Notes: generated by a model not told the origin, from the letters alone. A stretch of 64,000 nt of DNA from Emydura subglobosa (GCA_007922225.1 ML679941.1:61723079-61787078); one strand, 5' to 3'. Counted from the stretch's first letter, positions 23,801-36,663 are shown. Numbers and translations are program-made.

Positions 23801-25100
23801 ATATACTGAAGTGATTTTCTGAGGACCTGTCTGGGGAAGAACCTATGGCACAGCTTGGCTGGGAGTGATACACAGCTCGGGGTCAGATCTGCACATGGTA
23901 AGTGTCGTCCACTATCTTTGTTAATGCCGTAGGAACTTATAGTCTTAAGAAGGAGGGATTTCTTGGTTATGACCAATACAATTATTGTTATGGAGAATAC
24001 TGCATGCTAGTAGAGTGTGTTTAGCTTTGATTGTGGGTGGAAGCTATGACATTCCCATAGCACCCCTTTCCTGTGCTTCTCCTTGCCCCCCACCCATGTG
24101 TCCCAAGATGGATGCCTAGTGGGGAAAAAACTACACACGTCATTAGCAGCTCTTTCAGAGTATCGTTATAGCAAATGTTAGCAAAATATTTGAAGAATTG
24201 CAGGCCAGGAAAGTATGAGCACATATTTATAAATATATTGTTCTTTAGCGACTCAGTCACACCGATCTGATTATATACATTTATACCTAGACTATCAAAG
24301 CATTACCCCACCGCATTGGCCCATAGCAGACTGCATAGATTATAAATCCCAAGGGCCTCAAGATGTGCTTTCGTTCTTAGCGTTTGGCTCTCTTGCTCGG
24401 TCCGTTCACAGAGCGCTGTCCATTACAGGCAGAGGAAGGAGAAATGGTGGTGTACGTTGCTGATAGCACTTCTCTGCAGCCTAACACAGTATGCTGTTAA
24501 TATTCATCTTAATTTTCTTCCACTCCAGAAGGAGATGCTTGAAAAATGTTTTATGTATAAGGTACTCCAGCCTGTCAGTCAGATTCCTGGGCAGGGCAAA
24601 CTTGCTATGACTGCCCTGGTATCTCACTCAACCCCTCCAGTCAGAATATACTGTTCAATCACGAGACCTCTCCAAATTCCCTTGCACAGACATTTGGGTT
24701 TCCTCCACTTGCCTGGCAAAGTGCCCCCTTTTCCCAATCGTGTACTCGTATCAGAGTGCTGTCCTGTAGGGCTTTGATTTAATTCTTTTGATTTAATTCA
24801 GCCCAGGTTGGTAGAAAATATGACAAAAAATTATAACCTGAGCGCTGTTTTGCATCTTCAGTGAAGTGAGCTGGTGAACTCAGTCTACTTCCATTTGGAG
24901 ATAGGTCTGTACCATAAAAACTCTCATCACAAATGGCATTAACTGGCTTTTTCAACTGAGAGGCTAAATGAGTAAATGTGCATGGCCTGACTTGACTTGA
25001 CTATCCAGGTAAAGTCTGGCAGGGTAATGTGGGGACAGCTGCACTACGATGTGGGGAACGATCTGGCAAGTACTCTATGAACAAAGCTGCCACTAAACTC
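23801..25100. other. Gene-free sequence
   Basis: No coding, RNA or repeat feature could be supported. Confidence 0.35.
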
Positions 25101-25109
25101 ATGTGAATT

Positions 25110-25312
25110 TTGGTTTACAGGCCTGGGCTCTCACTGTATGACTTCGGTGTAAACCATTTCTCTTCGCTGGGCCTCAATTTGCCCATCCTTATGTGGGGAT
25201 AATAATACACAACAACTACCCTGGGAAGTTGTGGGTTTAAGTAATTATGTGTAAAAATGCTTTCAGAGCTTTGGGTGAAAGGTGCTATAGAAGTACACAG
25301 ACTTATTATACT
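25110..25312 (+). repeat. MIR-like (CORE-type) SINE
   Basis: Contains GGGCCTCAATTTGCCCATCC, then GGGGATAATAATAC, then AAAATGCTTTCAGAGCTTTG and GAAAGGTGCTATAGAAGTAC before a short TTATTATA tail. This order is that of MIR-related SINEs of amniotes. Confidence 0.7.
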
Positions 25313-25319
25313 GTAATGT

Positions 25320-26040
25320 CATTATGGACATTACACCCCCTCAAACACTTTCAGTGCTAGGTAAATGTTGTCAATTACATGCAAACTTTTCTAAAATAAA
25401 TGTAAAATTTAGGGTTAATGTATGATCACTTCCTGTACATATATTCAGTGAAACACCTTAAAAAAAACGGAAAAGTAAATGTTTTTATTCATAAGAACTC
25501 CTCTGCATATGGGTACTCCCCCTCCACATGCCTTTTGTTATTTTGCTATGCAGATTATTGAGTCAAAATGAAAATATTTAGGTGGGTTGTAGTTCTAGTG
25601 TTCTCCTGATCATTTAAAATGATGTGATTAGACAATTAGACAAGCTATAGCACATGCTCTGTTTCATTCTGCACTATACTGACCTTGGCAAGTGACCGTC
25701 TTTCAAGTATGCAGTACAACACTGACAAATCACATGTTCGTAATAGACACCTCTCTCTGGCTAGCAGACATTTTAAGAGTGACAACAAAGGTCAATACCT
25801 TTGAGAACTATCTCTTCACTTATTGAATGTGTTAAAGTATACATCCTGCTGTATGTTTGTTAATATCCTTATCTAGCTGTAACATACTAGATTACAGCTG
25901 GAGGGGCATTTTATGCAGTTTGGGAGATCCAGAATAGAGTTTAGATCTGGAGTTTAGCCCTAGAGGTAGAGGCCTCTAAACAAATATTTATGTTAAGTCA
26001 AATGTTATGAATCTATAATGTGTAATCTTCAGATAGGTGA
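25320..26040. other. Gene-free sequence
   Basis: AT-rich; nothing recognised. Confidence 0.35.
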
Positions 26041-26235
26041 TGTAAAAAGGAGTATGCAGTGTTGTGGTAGTCATGTTGGTCCAAAGATATTAGAGATACA
26101 AGGTGGGTGAGGTAATATCTTTTATTGGACCAACTTCTGTTGGTGAGAGACAAGCTTTTGATCTTAGAAAGAGCTTTGTGTAAGCTCAAAAGCTTGTCTC
26201 TCTCACCAACAGAAGTTGGTCCTGTAAAAAGGAGT
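26041..26235. mobile_element. Fold-back Penelope-like tail insertion with 13-base target site duplication
   Basis: TGTAAAAAGGAGT occurs at 26041-26053 and again at 26223-26235, bracketing a 169-base insert. The left two thirds read as the Penelope-type tail in reverse sense (AAGATATTAGAGATACAAGG). The right third is an inverted copy of part of it: TTGGACCAACTTCTGTTGG on the left pairs with CCAACAGAAGTTGGTCC on the right. Confidence 0.8.
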
Positions 26236-28310
26236 GCAAGTCACAACTTGTCAAGCCACTCCGAGAGCCTGTTGGGAGTTTTGTTATGAAGGCCAAATTG
26301 TGAGCATTCAAAGAGGAGAGGGATTGAAAGCAAGGCGTTGAATTCCACGTACAATCATATTGACAGGGTCCCAATTATTTTACCCAAGGCTATTCCACAG
26401 GTTTGGAGGGAGATGCTACTGTGGAAAGCAACACTCCCTGAACTTGAACCCTCCCTACCTCACCAACTTTATCTCCTAAGATGTGTCTTGCCCAACCATC
26501 TCCCTGCAAAACTCCAAAGCCTCAAAGACATACTATGTCTTCACCTCACCCACCTGCCCTATGGATGCCAACTGATCTCAAACAAAGACAAAATATAGAT
26601 TATGTTTCGCTGTATTTCTGAAGTTTTCCTGACCTTCATTCATTTAAGTGAAGGGTACGATCCTGTAATTGTTTTGTAGAAAATAAATAATATTGTATTT
26701 GCATATTAGCTGGACTCTGCTGAAATGAACTTTCTGCTTCAAGTCTTTTTTAAACAAAGGTTGTTTATTTAGGAATAAAATTAATCTTTTGTTTTTGCTT
26801 TGTGTTTAACAGTGTTCAGAAGAATTTAAGCAGCTGTGCATATTGCGCTGTGAATAACTTCTTTTACCTCTGGGTACTGATACAGAGCCAATCAGAATTC
26901 TCCAGTGAAAATGAATTCTCTGATCTTAGTTCAATTACTAGAGCAGATCCAAACAGGTACTGCAGAAATTACAAAACTAACATATGGAATATGACAGACA
27001 CACTGATATGTGACATGACAGGTAAACTCTACACAAGAAAGCACAAGTTGTACACTGTGATGAATCAACATCTGTATTTACTGTCCATTTCAAATGAATG
27101 TTTTGGATTAGTGTGAGAAGCAATTCTTTACAAGAAGGTCCTGGTATATGGATCATGTGCCTTCACTGGTTTGATGAGATTATTGGAAGCGCTGTTCTAA
27201 AACTTTATACTTCCTGGAACTATCTTTCCACTGTCAGAAAAGTTGCTAAGCAGGTCTTATGTCGTAATTCTAGGAAATACTACCTCTTCTAGGGGCTGTA
27301 TTTCTGGGAATCTGTCTATGTGGGGTACATGTGTGGGTGAGTGTATTATAGTGAACACTTACGGTGCTTGCTTACGTTAAGGTTGAAAAACAATTTTCAT
27401 CAGCATGTTTTCAATCACTTGTAACTTTCTTACACTTTGATCATTTGAGTTGACATTTTCCATGCTTGGCTGAAAGTGAGAGAAAAAAAACTGTTTAGTT
27501 TTTTAGGAATTATGTGTATGAAAATACACATTTTTCACCTTGAAAAAAAATCACTCTCCCTCCCCCTCTCTTGCCCCCCCCGCCAGCGAGGGTAAAGCTT
27601 AAAAGTGGCAAAGCTTTGAAACATGAAACCTGATATGTCATTACTTCCTAGGGAGTAGTATGTGCTTTGCTATGTTGCTAAGAATTTGGCTAGCAAACAG
27701 CAAAGTTATGCATATTAGAAAATGTGCACATAAGCCAAAGAGAGTTTTTGTGAGCAATGACAACTTTTGATGCAAACATGCTGGCTTTAAGCCTTCAGAA
27801 CTTTAGAAGTATTGAACTGATTTTCCTCAAAGAAGGCTTCATGTTTAGGTCTCAATCAGATCTACAAAAGAAGACAAGACTGGCAATTCTAGCAGCAGTA
27901 GTTCCGCTGATTTCAGTGTGTGGTAGTATGGTGTTCATTTAATACACATGGTGAAACTATTCTCCTCCATACAAAGAGGATCACTAAGGATCGCTTGACG
28001 AGACTGGAATCTGGGGCCCTAGGCACACCGCAACTTGGGACCGCCCCCTAGAGTCCCAGCCTTGCATCATAGCACATAGCTCTGTGAATAACATCTTTTA
28101 CCTCTGGGATACCACTAGAGAGGCAAGGGCAATGGCATGGCAGTCCTTCCCTCCTCACCCCACCCCCCGGGCCACGGGACCCCCTTTGGAGCAATACTTA
28201 CTCCAACACATGGGATTCTGAGTTGGTGATCTGAGTTCATTGCATTCTTCTCCTGCCACATAGAGATATGCTGGGGAGTGTTGGTGGGGCCACCCAGAAT
28301 AGTAACTCTT
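26236..28310. other. Gene-free sequence with old unclassified repeats
   Basis: No real gene is visible. A stretch near 26833-26872 (CTGTGAATAACTTCTTTTAC) recurs near 28080-28112. A stretch at about 27520-27640 (GAAACATGAAACCTGATATG) recurs diverged at about 35440-35462. These suggest unnamed dispersed repeats. Confidence 0.35.
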
Positions 28311-28592
28311 CGGCTATGGCTACTCTACAGCTTAAGTTGAATTAAGTTATGTCACTCAGGGGTGTGAATTAGCCACCCCCCGAGCGACATACCCTATGCC
28401 GACTTAAGCGCTGGTGTGGTGCTATGTCGGTGGAAGAAGCTCTCCTGCCAACATAGCTCGTGAGGGCTGGCGTAATTAAGCAACCAGGGAGCGCTCTCCT
28501 GTCAGGTTAGAGCGGCTACATTGGAGATCTTATAGTGGCACAGCTGCATCGGTGTAAGTGCACCACTCTAAGCTCTCCAGCGCGGCCATAGT
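28311..28592. mobile_element. MITE-like element with terminal inverted repeats
   Basis: GGCTATGGCTACTCTACAGC at the left and GGCCATAGTC at the right are imperfect inverted ends. The interior has paired motifs (CTATGTC, GTGTAAGTG) but no coding capacity. The target duplication is unclear. Confidence 0.55.
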
Positions 28593-29678
28593 CTTGGTGT
28601 TGCCTTTTATGTTGTTATGCTACACCTCTCAGCGGTGTAATGTTGTCTTCAGTCAGGAAGATGCTGCTGCATCCGTTACGCTCATGTTACGTTTTCAAGT
28701 TTTTCTTCACAAGCAGAGGGGCTAGCCACATATTTTGTTTAAATGGAAGCTGAAATCCAAACGCAATGACGTGAGGCCAGAAGCTGGGGCTCTGACTCTC
28801 TGTGAACGGAATATTACTCCTCTGCTGCCCTGGGTGATTCCCTTGCTGTAGCTTGGCATGTCACCAGGGTGCATGATCACCACCGACTGATTCAAAGTGT
28901 GTCGGCCTGCTATGGGTTTGCTCTTTGTTTCTTTAATCTTTTTCCAGCAACATGCACGTGGTTTGCATTCAATTTGTCTTCTATTAAAGAAAAATACTTG
29001 CAAACGACTACGATAAGAGAATGTTAAGGTTCTGCAATGAAACACTTTAAAAGTCAGGAAGTGAAAAATGTAAGAGTAAAGTCAGTGTGCGCTTGTCTGT
29101 CTGCATTATGATAAAGAATCAAATCAGGGATTTCACCAGGACTGAATTTGGCTCACTGCCTTAAATGATGTGCTTACACATTGCTTCATATACACTAAAA
29201 TAATAAGCTCTTAAATCCTATTCAACAAATAATTATTTCTAATCAGATACACCTGTGTTTAACTGAGTGTAACACATTCAGCAGCAACTACACAGATGCT
29301 CTACTAAAGTGCCAGCTTCAAGTGTAATTAGAAACACTCTACTCCACTTGACATCAACAATGATCCACTATTGTCCCATTTAACTATTCTATATCTGCTG
29401 TAGGCGGCTGATTATGTTCTTTTTATATGACTGATGTTCCCATATTCCCTTTGTTCCCTGTATATTGGAATGACTCTCTGTTGAAATAAAGTTTCAGTTT
29501 TGAGGGGCAGTTCTTTTGACAGAGTTGCAGTTTTGAAGTGTCTTGGTACTAATATAATATTGTGATTTTGAATGGATAGTTTCAGGCCGCGAAGATAGTG
29601 GGTAAATTTTTCTAAAGTTCCTAAGTGATTTAGGAGAATAAACCTCATTTTCAAAAGTGATTTAGAAACTTCAGAGTC
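28593..29678. other. Gene-free sequence
   Basis: No coding region or repeat could be recognised up to the Harbinger target duplication. Confidence 0.35.
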
Positions 29679-30369
29679 TAAGACCTTGTCTATTCTAGAG
29701 AGTGTTTTAATGCAAGTTACAGTGATGATCAAAAAGTGCTATAATTGCAATGCTTGTGCCTGTCCACACAGCTCTCATTGAGTCGCTGAAGAATGTCCAC
29801 AGTTGGTGCTCTAGCATCGACCATGAAAGCAGTGAACTGTGGGCAGCTATCCCACTGTGCAGCTTGCCACCTTGTGATGCTAGGAGTTGTGGGAAGGCAG
29901 AGACGATCACAGCGCATCATGAGTGCGGGCTCAGCGTCCCATAATGCATTGATTTCCATCTCATCATTCCTTGCATTCCCGGCTGTGTTTGGTGGCATAT
30001 TTCAATGGCTTCCTGTATACCCGCCATCTATCTGAAATGATGGCTCCTGCACTGCTCTCCACTGTTGTCAGTGTTGTGAACACATCCCGGTTGCTCATGC
30101 AGTATATCATGAGCTCCCAATCGGAACAGGTATCCAAGGTGCCTGACTTGCTGTGTGCCATGTAAACAAACCACGCCAGATTACTGTTTGCATTCACAGA
30201 GCATCTGCACATGGTGCACCGCTGGTTTTGGGCATGTGAAACAAGCACTGAGTGGTGGGATTGCATCGCTATGTAGGTCTGGGATGATGAACAGTGGCTG
30301 CAGAACTTTTGAAGACACAAAGCCACCTTCATAGAACTCTGAGCAGAGCTCGCCCCTGCCCTGTGATGC

Positions 30370-31060
30370 AAGGACACCAGAACGAGAGCTGCCCTCTTAG
30401 TGGAGAAGCATGTGGTGATTGCAATGTGAAAGCTGGCAACTCCAGATTGCTACCGGTTGGTCGCTAATCAGTTCGGAGTCGGGAAGTCCACTGTTCATGT
30501 TGTGTCATTGCAAGTGTGCAGGGCCATTAATTGCATTCTGCTATGACTGGATTGTGAGTCTTGGAAATGTGCGTGAAATAGTGGACGACTTTGCAGCGAT
30601 GCGATTCCCTAACTGTGGCGTGGCGATAGATGGCACACATAGCCCAATTTGGGCCACGGAACAACTTGCAACGGAGTACATCAATAGAAAGGGGTACTTC
30701 TCTATGGTACTGCAGGCACTTGTGGATCACCATAGGCATTTCACTGACATCAACGTGGATTGCTCAGGGAAGGTGCATGACGCACGCATCTTCAGGAACA
30801 CTGTCCTGTACAGAAAGCTGCAAGCAGGGACTTTCTTTCCAAACCAAAAGATTCCAATGGAGGATGTTGAAATGCCCCCAGTGATCCTGAGAGACCCTGC
30901 CTACCCTTTACTTCCGTGGCTTATGAAGTCTTGCATGGGCAACCTAGATAGCAGCAAGGAGTGCTTCAATAACAGGTTGAGCAGGTGCTGAATGACTGTT
31001 GAATGTGTGTTTGGCAGATTAAAATCTCACTGATGATGCCTTTATGGCAGGTTAGATCTG
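30370..31060 (+). pseudogene. Harbinger DDE transposase (HARBI1-like), copy 1, broken
   Basis: The forward frame at 30419-30991 shows GVAIDGTHSPI (first catalytic Asp), then YINRKGYFS and DINVDCSGKVHDARIF (second Asp), then RDPAYPLLPWLM. A TGA at 30989-30991 stops the frame just before MTVECVFGRLK, which holds the catalytic Glu, and another stop follows soon after. Upstream, GVGKSTVHVV and QVCRAINC (about 30475-30540) lie in shifted frames. Related to vertebrate HARBI1, but clearly a transposon copy since it sits between inverted repeats and is disrupted. Confidence 0.85.
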
Positions 31061-31500
31061 AATGAGGAAAATATACCCATGGCTATTGCTGCCTGATGTG
31101 TGTTCCATAATATTTGTGAAGCTAAGGGGGAAACGTTTCCCCCTGGGTGGAGCACAGAGATGGATTGCCTTGCGGATGACTATGAACAACCAGATGTCAG
31201 GGCAATTACAGGGGCACAACTGAGGAAATTCAAATCAGGGAGGCCTTGAGGAACCATTTTGACTATGAGCACTGGTAAGGTGTCTTTGTAAACAGCACTG
31301 TGCCATGCTATGATTGCTATCCAGCTTGCACTGTGAGGTGCAACCACTGTGTGCAAGAGACAAATAAAGATTGCTTACTCTGCACAGAGTATGTCTTTAT
31401 TAAATAACAATTATTCACAACACACAGAAAAAGCTGGGTTGGAGGGGAGAAAGCAGTGAGGGGCAGCGTGAGCTATGATAGCTTTGTGTAAGTCCAGATA

Positions 31501-31785
31501 TCATTCTGGAAGCTGTCTGAAGGGGTGGAGTGAACAGAATACTGAAGCGGGCTGGGAGTTTGGTAGGAATGTGTGAGTGGAGTTTTGAGAGGGCCTGGAA
31601 AGCAGTTCTCTATTGGCTATAAGTGGATGGGGGCGAGCACACATGAAATCAGTCTGCAGCATAATGAGTGACCTTAGCAGCTCTATTTGCTCCTCCATGG
31701 TTTTCATCATGCGCTTGTGACCTGCTATCACTTGCTCCTGGTTTTCCCTCCTCTCCTGCCTATAATTTTTTTGATTTTCGGTCAC
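31501..31785 (-). pseudogene. Harbinger Myb-like gene, C-terminal exon, copy 1
   Basis: The reverse frame reads MTENQKNYRQERRENQEQ, then HKRMMKTMEEQIELLRSLI, a Gln/Glu-rich helical segment. Its position after the Myb exon parallels the C-terminal exon of copy 2 (48740-49004). The end of the frame is probably altered. Confidence 0.6.
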
Positions 31786-32669
31786 ACTTGTCTCCTTGCC
31801 ATTTTTTCTTTTTTTTCCACCTCAGAGTACTGGAAGAGTTCTTGGAACATCTCCTCTTTGCTTCTTTATTGGAACAGCTCCTCTTTGCTTCTCCATGGTC
31901 ATTTTCTTATCAGCCACAGGCTCTCGTCAGGTATGTAGAGGTTTCTCCTTCAGGGCGCATCTGTAGAAGCACAATAAGCAATGAACAGAAGCATTATTGT
32001 GAATGCAATAACAGCATGGACACTTTACTGTAAAATACACCTCTTTCTCACTGTCCCCTAGCAAGCTCACAGCTCAATGATCAACCAGAGCATGGTGAGT
32101 TGTGCCCAAGGGCAGGGAGCACTGAAGCTGGGGAAAAGGTTCTGGGTGGGTGGTTGGGGTATTGATGCAAGTAGATAGGGACAAAACTTCAAATAGTGCC
32201 ACCTTTTCCACAGGAGGGTCCATAGAAGCTGATATTTCACTCCTGAGAGTAAGCAGGGATGCTAGAGTGCATCTCCTCCATGCGAGAAGCTTCAAATGGG
32301 GTCCCTATTCTGCTCACCTGTGTGCCACTTTGGTCCCTGTGCAAATGCCTGCTGATTGGCACGGTACAGTTTCCTACAATGGGGGAAGAAACAAAAAAGC
32401 TCTGCTGAGCAATCTCTGGCCCAGGATTGGCGAGTACCTCCAGGAAAGTTTCCTATATCTCTCTCTTGAGGATTCCGGTGAAGTCTCAGTGTGCAGTAAC
32501 ACACTTTTCTGCTGCACTGCGTAGCTGAACAGGGGAATGGGAATCACACGCAAACACAGCTACTTTTGTGCATTTCGATCCTTTCAACCAGTTGTATAAT
32601 GCAACAAAGCAAAGAATAGCTGTACCTCATATAACCAAGCAGCATCAGCTCAAAAAAATCACTTACCAG

Positions 32670-33230
32670 CGCTCCCCTCTTCTGCATCCTGCAAACAAGA
32701 GATGGAGGGCTGGGACTAGCTTGAACCCTCTGGGGTCGAGAAGAGGTCCTGACTCCCCATGTCACCAAACGACCCAATCCTCTGTTCCACATCATCCTCC
32801 AACTTGACCTCCTCGTCCATGACTTCTTCATTGGGGCTGTGTTCGGTGTCCATTGTCTCTGGGCCCATGGAGATATCCACAGGTTTCTTGGTGGTGGAGG
32901 TGGGGTCACCGCTGTGGATGGCTTCCAATTCCTTATAGAAGCGGCAGGTCTTTGGCTCTGCACCAGAGCTACAGTTTGCCTCCCTGGCCTTTTGATACCC
33001 CTGCTGCAGCTCCTTGATTTTTGCACAGCACTGCAGCATGTCCTGTTCATAGCCCCTCTCCGCCATGGCACGAGAAGTCTGATCACAGGTATCATAGTGC
33101 CTTCAGCTGGAGTTGAGGTGGGACTGCACATCCTCCTCTCCCCAAATGCTGATCAGATCCAGAAGCTCCAGCGTGCTCCAAGTGGGAGAGTCTTTGGTGC
33201 ATGGAGCTGCCATGGTCAGCTGGGAAGATG
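32670..33230 (-). pseudogene. Harbinger Myb/SANT-like DNA-binding gene, first exon, copy 1
   Basis: Reverse frames 33372-33103 and 33066-32716 give STLELLDLISIWGEEDVQSH, then MAERGYEQDMLQCCAKIKEL, then GYQKAREANCSSGAEPKTCR. This is the tri-helical Myb/SANT-like domain that partners Harbinger transposases and helps nuclear import and DNA binding. An acidic tail (DEEVKLEDDVEQ) follows. A GTAAGT splice donor lies on the minus strand near 32665-32671. A stop or frameshift separates the two frames (about 33067-33102). The terminal coiled-coil part lies at 31785-31501. Confidence 0.8.
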
Positions 33231-33609
33231 ATATGTGAGCTCTCCATGCCAACCAAGCAGGAAGTGGAATTTCAAAAATTCCCAGGACTTTAAACGGGGA
33301 GGGGCGGATGACTGCATTGCAGCAGAGTTCAAACTGATGGCCAGAATGGTCAGGATGGGCATTGTGGGACACTTGCTGGAGGCCATTTACGGTGACATAA
33401 TCAAGCGCAGTGTCTGCACTGATGCTTTGTCACTAAAAGTTTGGTGCGAAAAGCTCTATGCCTCTCGTCGAGGTGGTTTTATTTTGTCACAAAATCAGGG
33501 GCGTTGGGTCAGTGGAGAGGTGGGGGGATTGTAGTGTGTACAACACCACTGTTTTGGCGCAAAAAACTGGCTTTGGTCAACAAAAGTGTGTAGTGTAGAC
33601 TAGCCCTAA

Positions 33610-34762
33610 ATCCCATTGACTTTCAATGAAAGTCAGGCTCATAAATCCATTAGGCACTTTTGAAAATTTTACCAGGTCAATGTTCATGGAGCCTTGTATG
33701 TTCAGAAAGGCTGAAGCACTCTGATTTCATTGCCCATGGAAACTGCAATATTGCCAACCACCGGCAGTTGAAATCAGAGTCAAGCCCCCCCAAATCATGA
33801 GAGTGGCTTAAAAATCATGTGATTTTAATAATAATAATGCTTCTATTTGCCTAATGGTTTTTGAGCCTTTAGCATTCACATTTTCAAGCTTTTCTCTGCA
33901 ACCATGAAGATTGGAAACTTACCCCCTGACACACTCTGAAAGCTGAGGTTCTGAAGTCACCACTAGAGCTGGCTGAAACTCAGAATTTCCGTTTCATAGG
34001 AAATTCTGACACTTCAAAGAAGTTTTTGTTCCAATCCAGAATGAGAACTTAAAATGCTGACATTTTTCATTACAAGGAAATTCTCAGAGTTTTTGTTTAA
34101 GTAAAATTGAACTGTCTTGGTTTAATTTTTTTCAAAATGAAACAGAGCAGCTGGCTGTAGCACCTCCCAGGAACGCCTCACTCTGCCCTGACATCCAGAG
34201 ACTTTCTAGGCTGCTCCTGACTCCAGAAGAATCTTCCAGTGTAAAGGGCAGGCTAGGCTGTCCCCAGGAGTCAGGGGAGTCCCTCAGTATGGACCAGGAA
34301 GCCTAGAAGCCCTAGTTCCAGCCATGCAGCAGCGATCCTGGAAACCCTAAGAGCACTGGTTTGAGCACAGATCTCCAGGGCTTCAAGGCTTCTTGCCACA
34401 CAGTGAGGATCCTGGAAAGTGCTGGGTTCCTAACCTTTGTGTTATGGGGCTGCCCCAGAGCTGTGGACATTGGAAGCACAGGGATCCTTGCAGCCTACCA
34501 GGTGAGCAGGCAGGAAACCATGAAGATTTTTGGTGGAAGTTCAGAAGCGCATCAAACCCGATATGCTTCTGAGGAACATTTCATGCTTGACAAATCAACA
34601 TTTTCAGATGAAACCCTGTTGACTTTGTGAACCTGGGCATTGAGAAACATTGTGAGACCCAGGAGAAAATTGTAGCAGTTAGCTATGTTGACTGCGGCAC
34701 CAACAGAGTGCAAGAAACACCTCAGTGAGTCATATGCACTTGCAAGTTGCCCACCAGAAGTT
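33610..34762. other. Gene-free sequence with old repeat fragments
   Basis: About 33610-33680 has TAGGCACTTTTGAAAATTTT, a fragment of the palindromic repeat seen at 43754-43936. About 33965-34135 resembles sequence near 56330-56900. Nothing is coding. Confidence 0.35.
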
Positions 34763-34890
34763 TAGCTGCGGCTTGATAAAGCCCTGGCTGAGATGATTTA
34801 GCTGAGGTGAGTCCTGCTTTGAGCAGGGGGTTGGACTAGATGACCTCCTGAGGTCCCTTCCAACTCTAATATTCTATGATTCTATGACAT
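34763..34890 (+). repeat. CR1 LINE 3' end
   Basis: GCTTGATAAAGCCCTGGCTG, then GGGGGTTGGACTAGATGACC and a terminal TATTCTATGATTCTATGA. The 8-base ATTCTATG repeat is the CR1 3' terminus. It is a 5'-truncated copy on the plus strand. Confidence 0.85.
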
Positions 34891-36581
34891 GCCTCTACAT
34901 GCCATACGATGGGTAGCAAGGAAACTAAATATTGTGGGTGGAGAATGGATGTGTCCAAACCCTTGCCATACACTTACACTGACTGTTATGCAGATGTTTG
35001 AGAGTCCAGCTGTGAAATACAAGATTAAAAGATGATTAATACTAATACATTTGATTAATGGAAATGTAACCTGGTTAATGCCATCCCTCTGGAAAGTTAC
35101 TGTCTCTTTAAATGAGAGTGCAGCTTGGAAACTTGGGCTTGGAGACAGGAAAAGGAAGTGGAGGACAGTCAGAAATGCAAGTATTGCAAAATGAGAGGCG
35201 AGGAGCTATATGTTCTAGAAGGGGCAGCTCAGCAAGAGGGGCAGGATTCATGGCTGAGGAAACCAGGGAGGAGTTTGATAACTGAAGTTCCTCGTGCTAC
35301 GCTTGAAGAAGGAGAGAAACTGTGAGTAAACAAAGCCAGAGACAGCTGTACTCCACCACAGCCTGAAATGCATATTTTTCACAGTGGAAAAAATGTCTCA
35401 TACGTTTATCACCAGGATAAAATTCAAAAGTGGCTGAAATTCGAAACATGAAACTCAGTATGACTGTAGCTCTGTGCGTACTCTACAAACACGCTGGCTC
35501 TCAAACAAACTTATGAATGTGTGAAAATGTGCTGTAATACATGACCCAGAAAGAGAACGGCCACGGATTCTCTAGAGCTGTAGAGTTGCCAGCTTCTTCC
35601 AATTAGTCATGGTGAAGAGATTTGTTGCAAAATATTAATAGTACTTGTTCACTCTATCCGTGATTTTTTTTGTAGCACCATCACAATAGGGTGTGAATGG
35701 TATTAGGGTGTATGTACATTGTTTTTATGGTAGATTTAGTAGGTTTCCTTTCAAACATTTAGTAAGTACAGCTACTAACCAAATGATAGAAAATGTTCTC
35801 AATAAAAGTTTATGCACCTAGTTCCAGGCATAGAGTAGGAAACCACAGATCTAGTTCTAGCAATTGGTAGGAAAAGCATCCTATAAAGGGGGAGGGGTTA
35901 TCAAACCCACCTACACAACTCTCCTATAGCATATATGCTCAAATGCCACTTTTGGGACATGGAGTAGGACTGGAATTTATGACAATGAGTGGGATTTATT
36001 TCAAGAGTTAATAGTGCTATATACCTTGTCTTGTAAGTAGGGGCTTCTTTAAGTTTCTGAAGCCAAATCCTGAAATCCTTTATCTGGCCACACTAAGTTA
36101 TGTGTAAACATTTTTTTGTGTTATTAAAATCGAGAGAAGGAGCTATTTTTATAGTTCTAGAAAAAAAATCTGTGAGGTGTCTCATATGTAGAACTCACGC
36201 TCTACTGAAATGAGCCATATGCTGGAGTTTAGCCACTGAAAATTGCACATGTTCCATTTACTATGAAAGTTGAGGACATTGAAAAGGAGTTTATATATTT
36301 GTATGCCTCCTCTTTCTTTACTACGTTATGCAACTTAGTGATACCTTGGTCTATCATCTGACTTTTGTGAAATAAATAGCTCTATTTTCTTTATTCTGTG
36401 AAATTAATCTGTGTGTAAAACATGGTTTTCTAAGTTTTTGCAATGGAAAACTGCAGAGGTGCTACCTCTGTGTATGAGTGTATGTATGATACCTACATTA
36501 TGAACTGCAAATGGAGTTTAATATATCTTTTCCTCTACATCAACTCTTTTTTATTTTTTAGATAAACATAGTAGTAGTTTG
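34891..36581. other. Gene-free sequence
   Basis: AT-rich. Part of 35350-35560 resembles 27520-27740 (a dispersed repeat without a name). Nothing is coding. Confidence 0.35.
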
Positions 36582-36587
36582 GCATAC

Positions 36588-36657
36588 AGGGCCAAATTTA
36601 TTCCTGGTGCAGCTCCACTGAACTCCTTGGAGTTATACCAGGGATAAATCTGGCCCC
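36588..36657. repeat. Short palindromic element with flanking direct repeat
   Basis: GGGCCAAATTTATTCCTGG on the left pairs with CCAGGGATAAATCTGGCCC on the right. GCATAC flanks both sides (36582-36587, 36658-36663), consistent with a target duplication. It is a 70-base hairpin element of a type common in amniotes. Confidence 0.7.
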
Positions 36658-36663
36658 GCATAC

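Larger units (their letters stand above)
29682..33606 (+). mobile_element. PIF/Harbinger DNA transposon, near full length, inactive (copy 1)
   Basis: A 3925-base element bounded by imperfect inverted ends (left GACCTTGTCTATTCT; right complement GGGCTAGTCTACACT) and a TAA duplication at 29679-29681 and 33607-33609. It contains a transposase gene on the plus strand and a Myb/SANT-like gene on the minus strand, converging. This two-gene set is the hallmark of PIF/Harbinger elements. Both genes are damaged, so it is an immobile relic. Confidence 0.9.
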
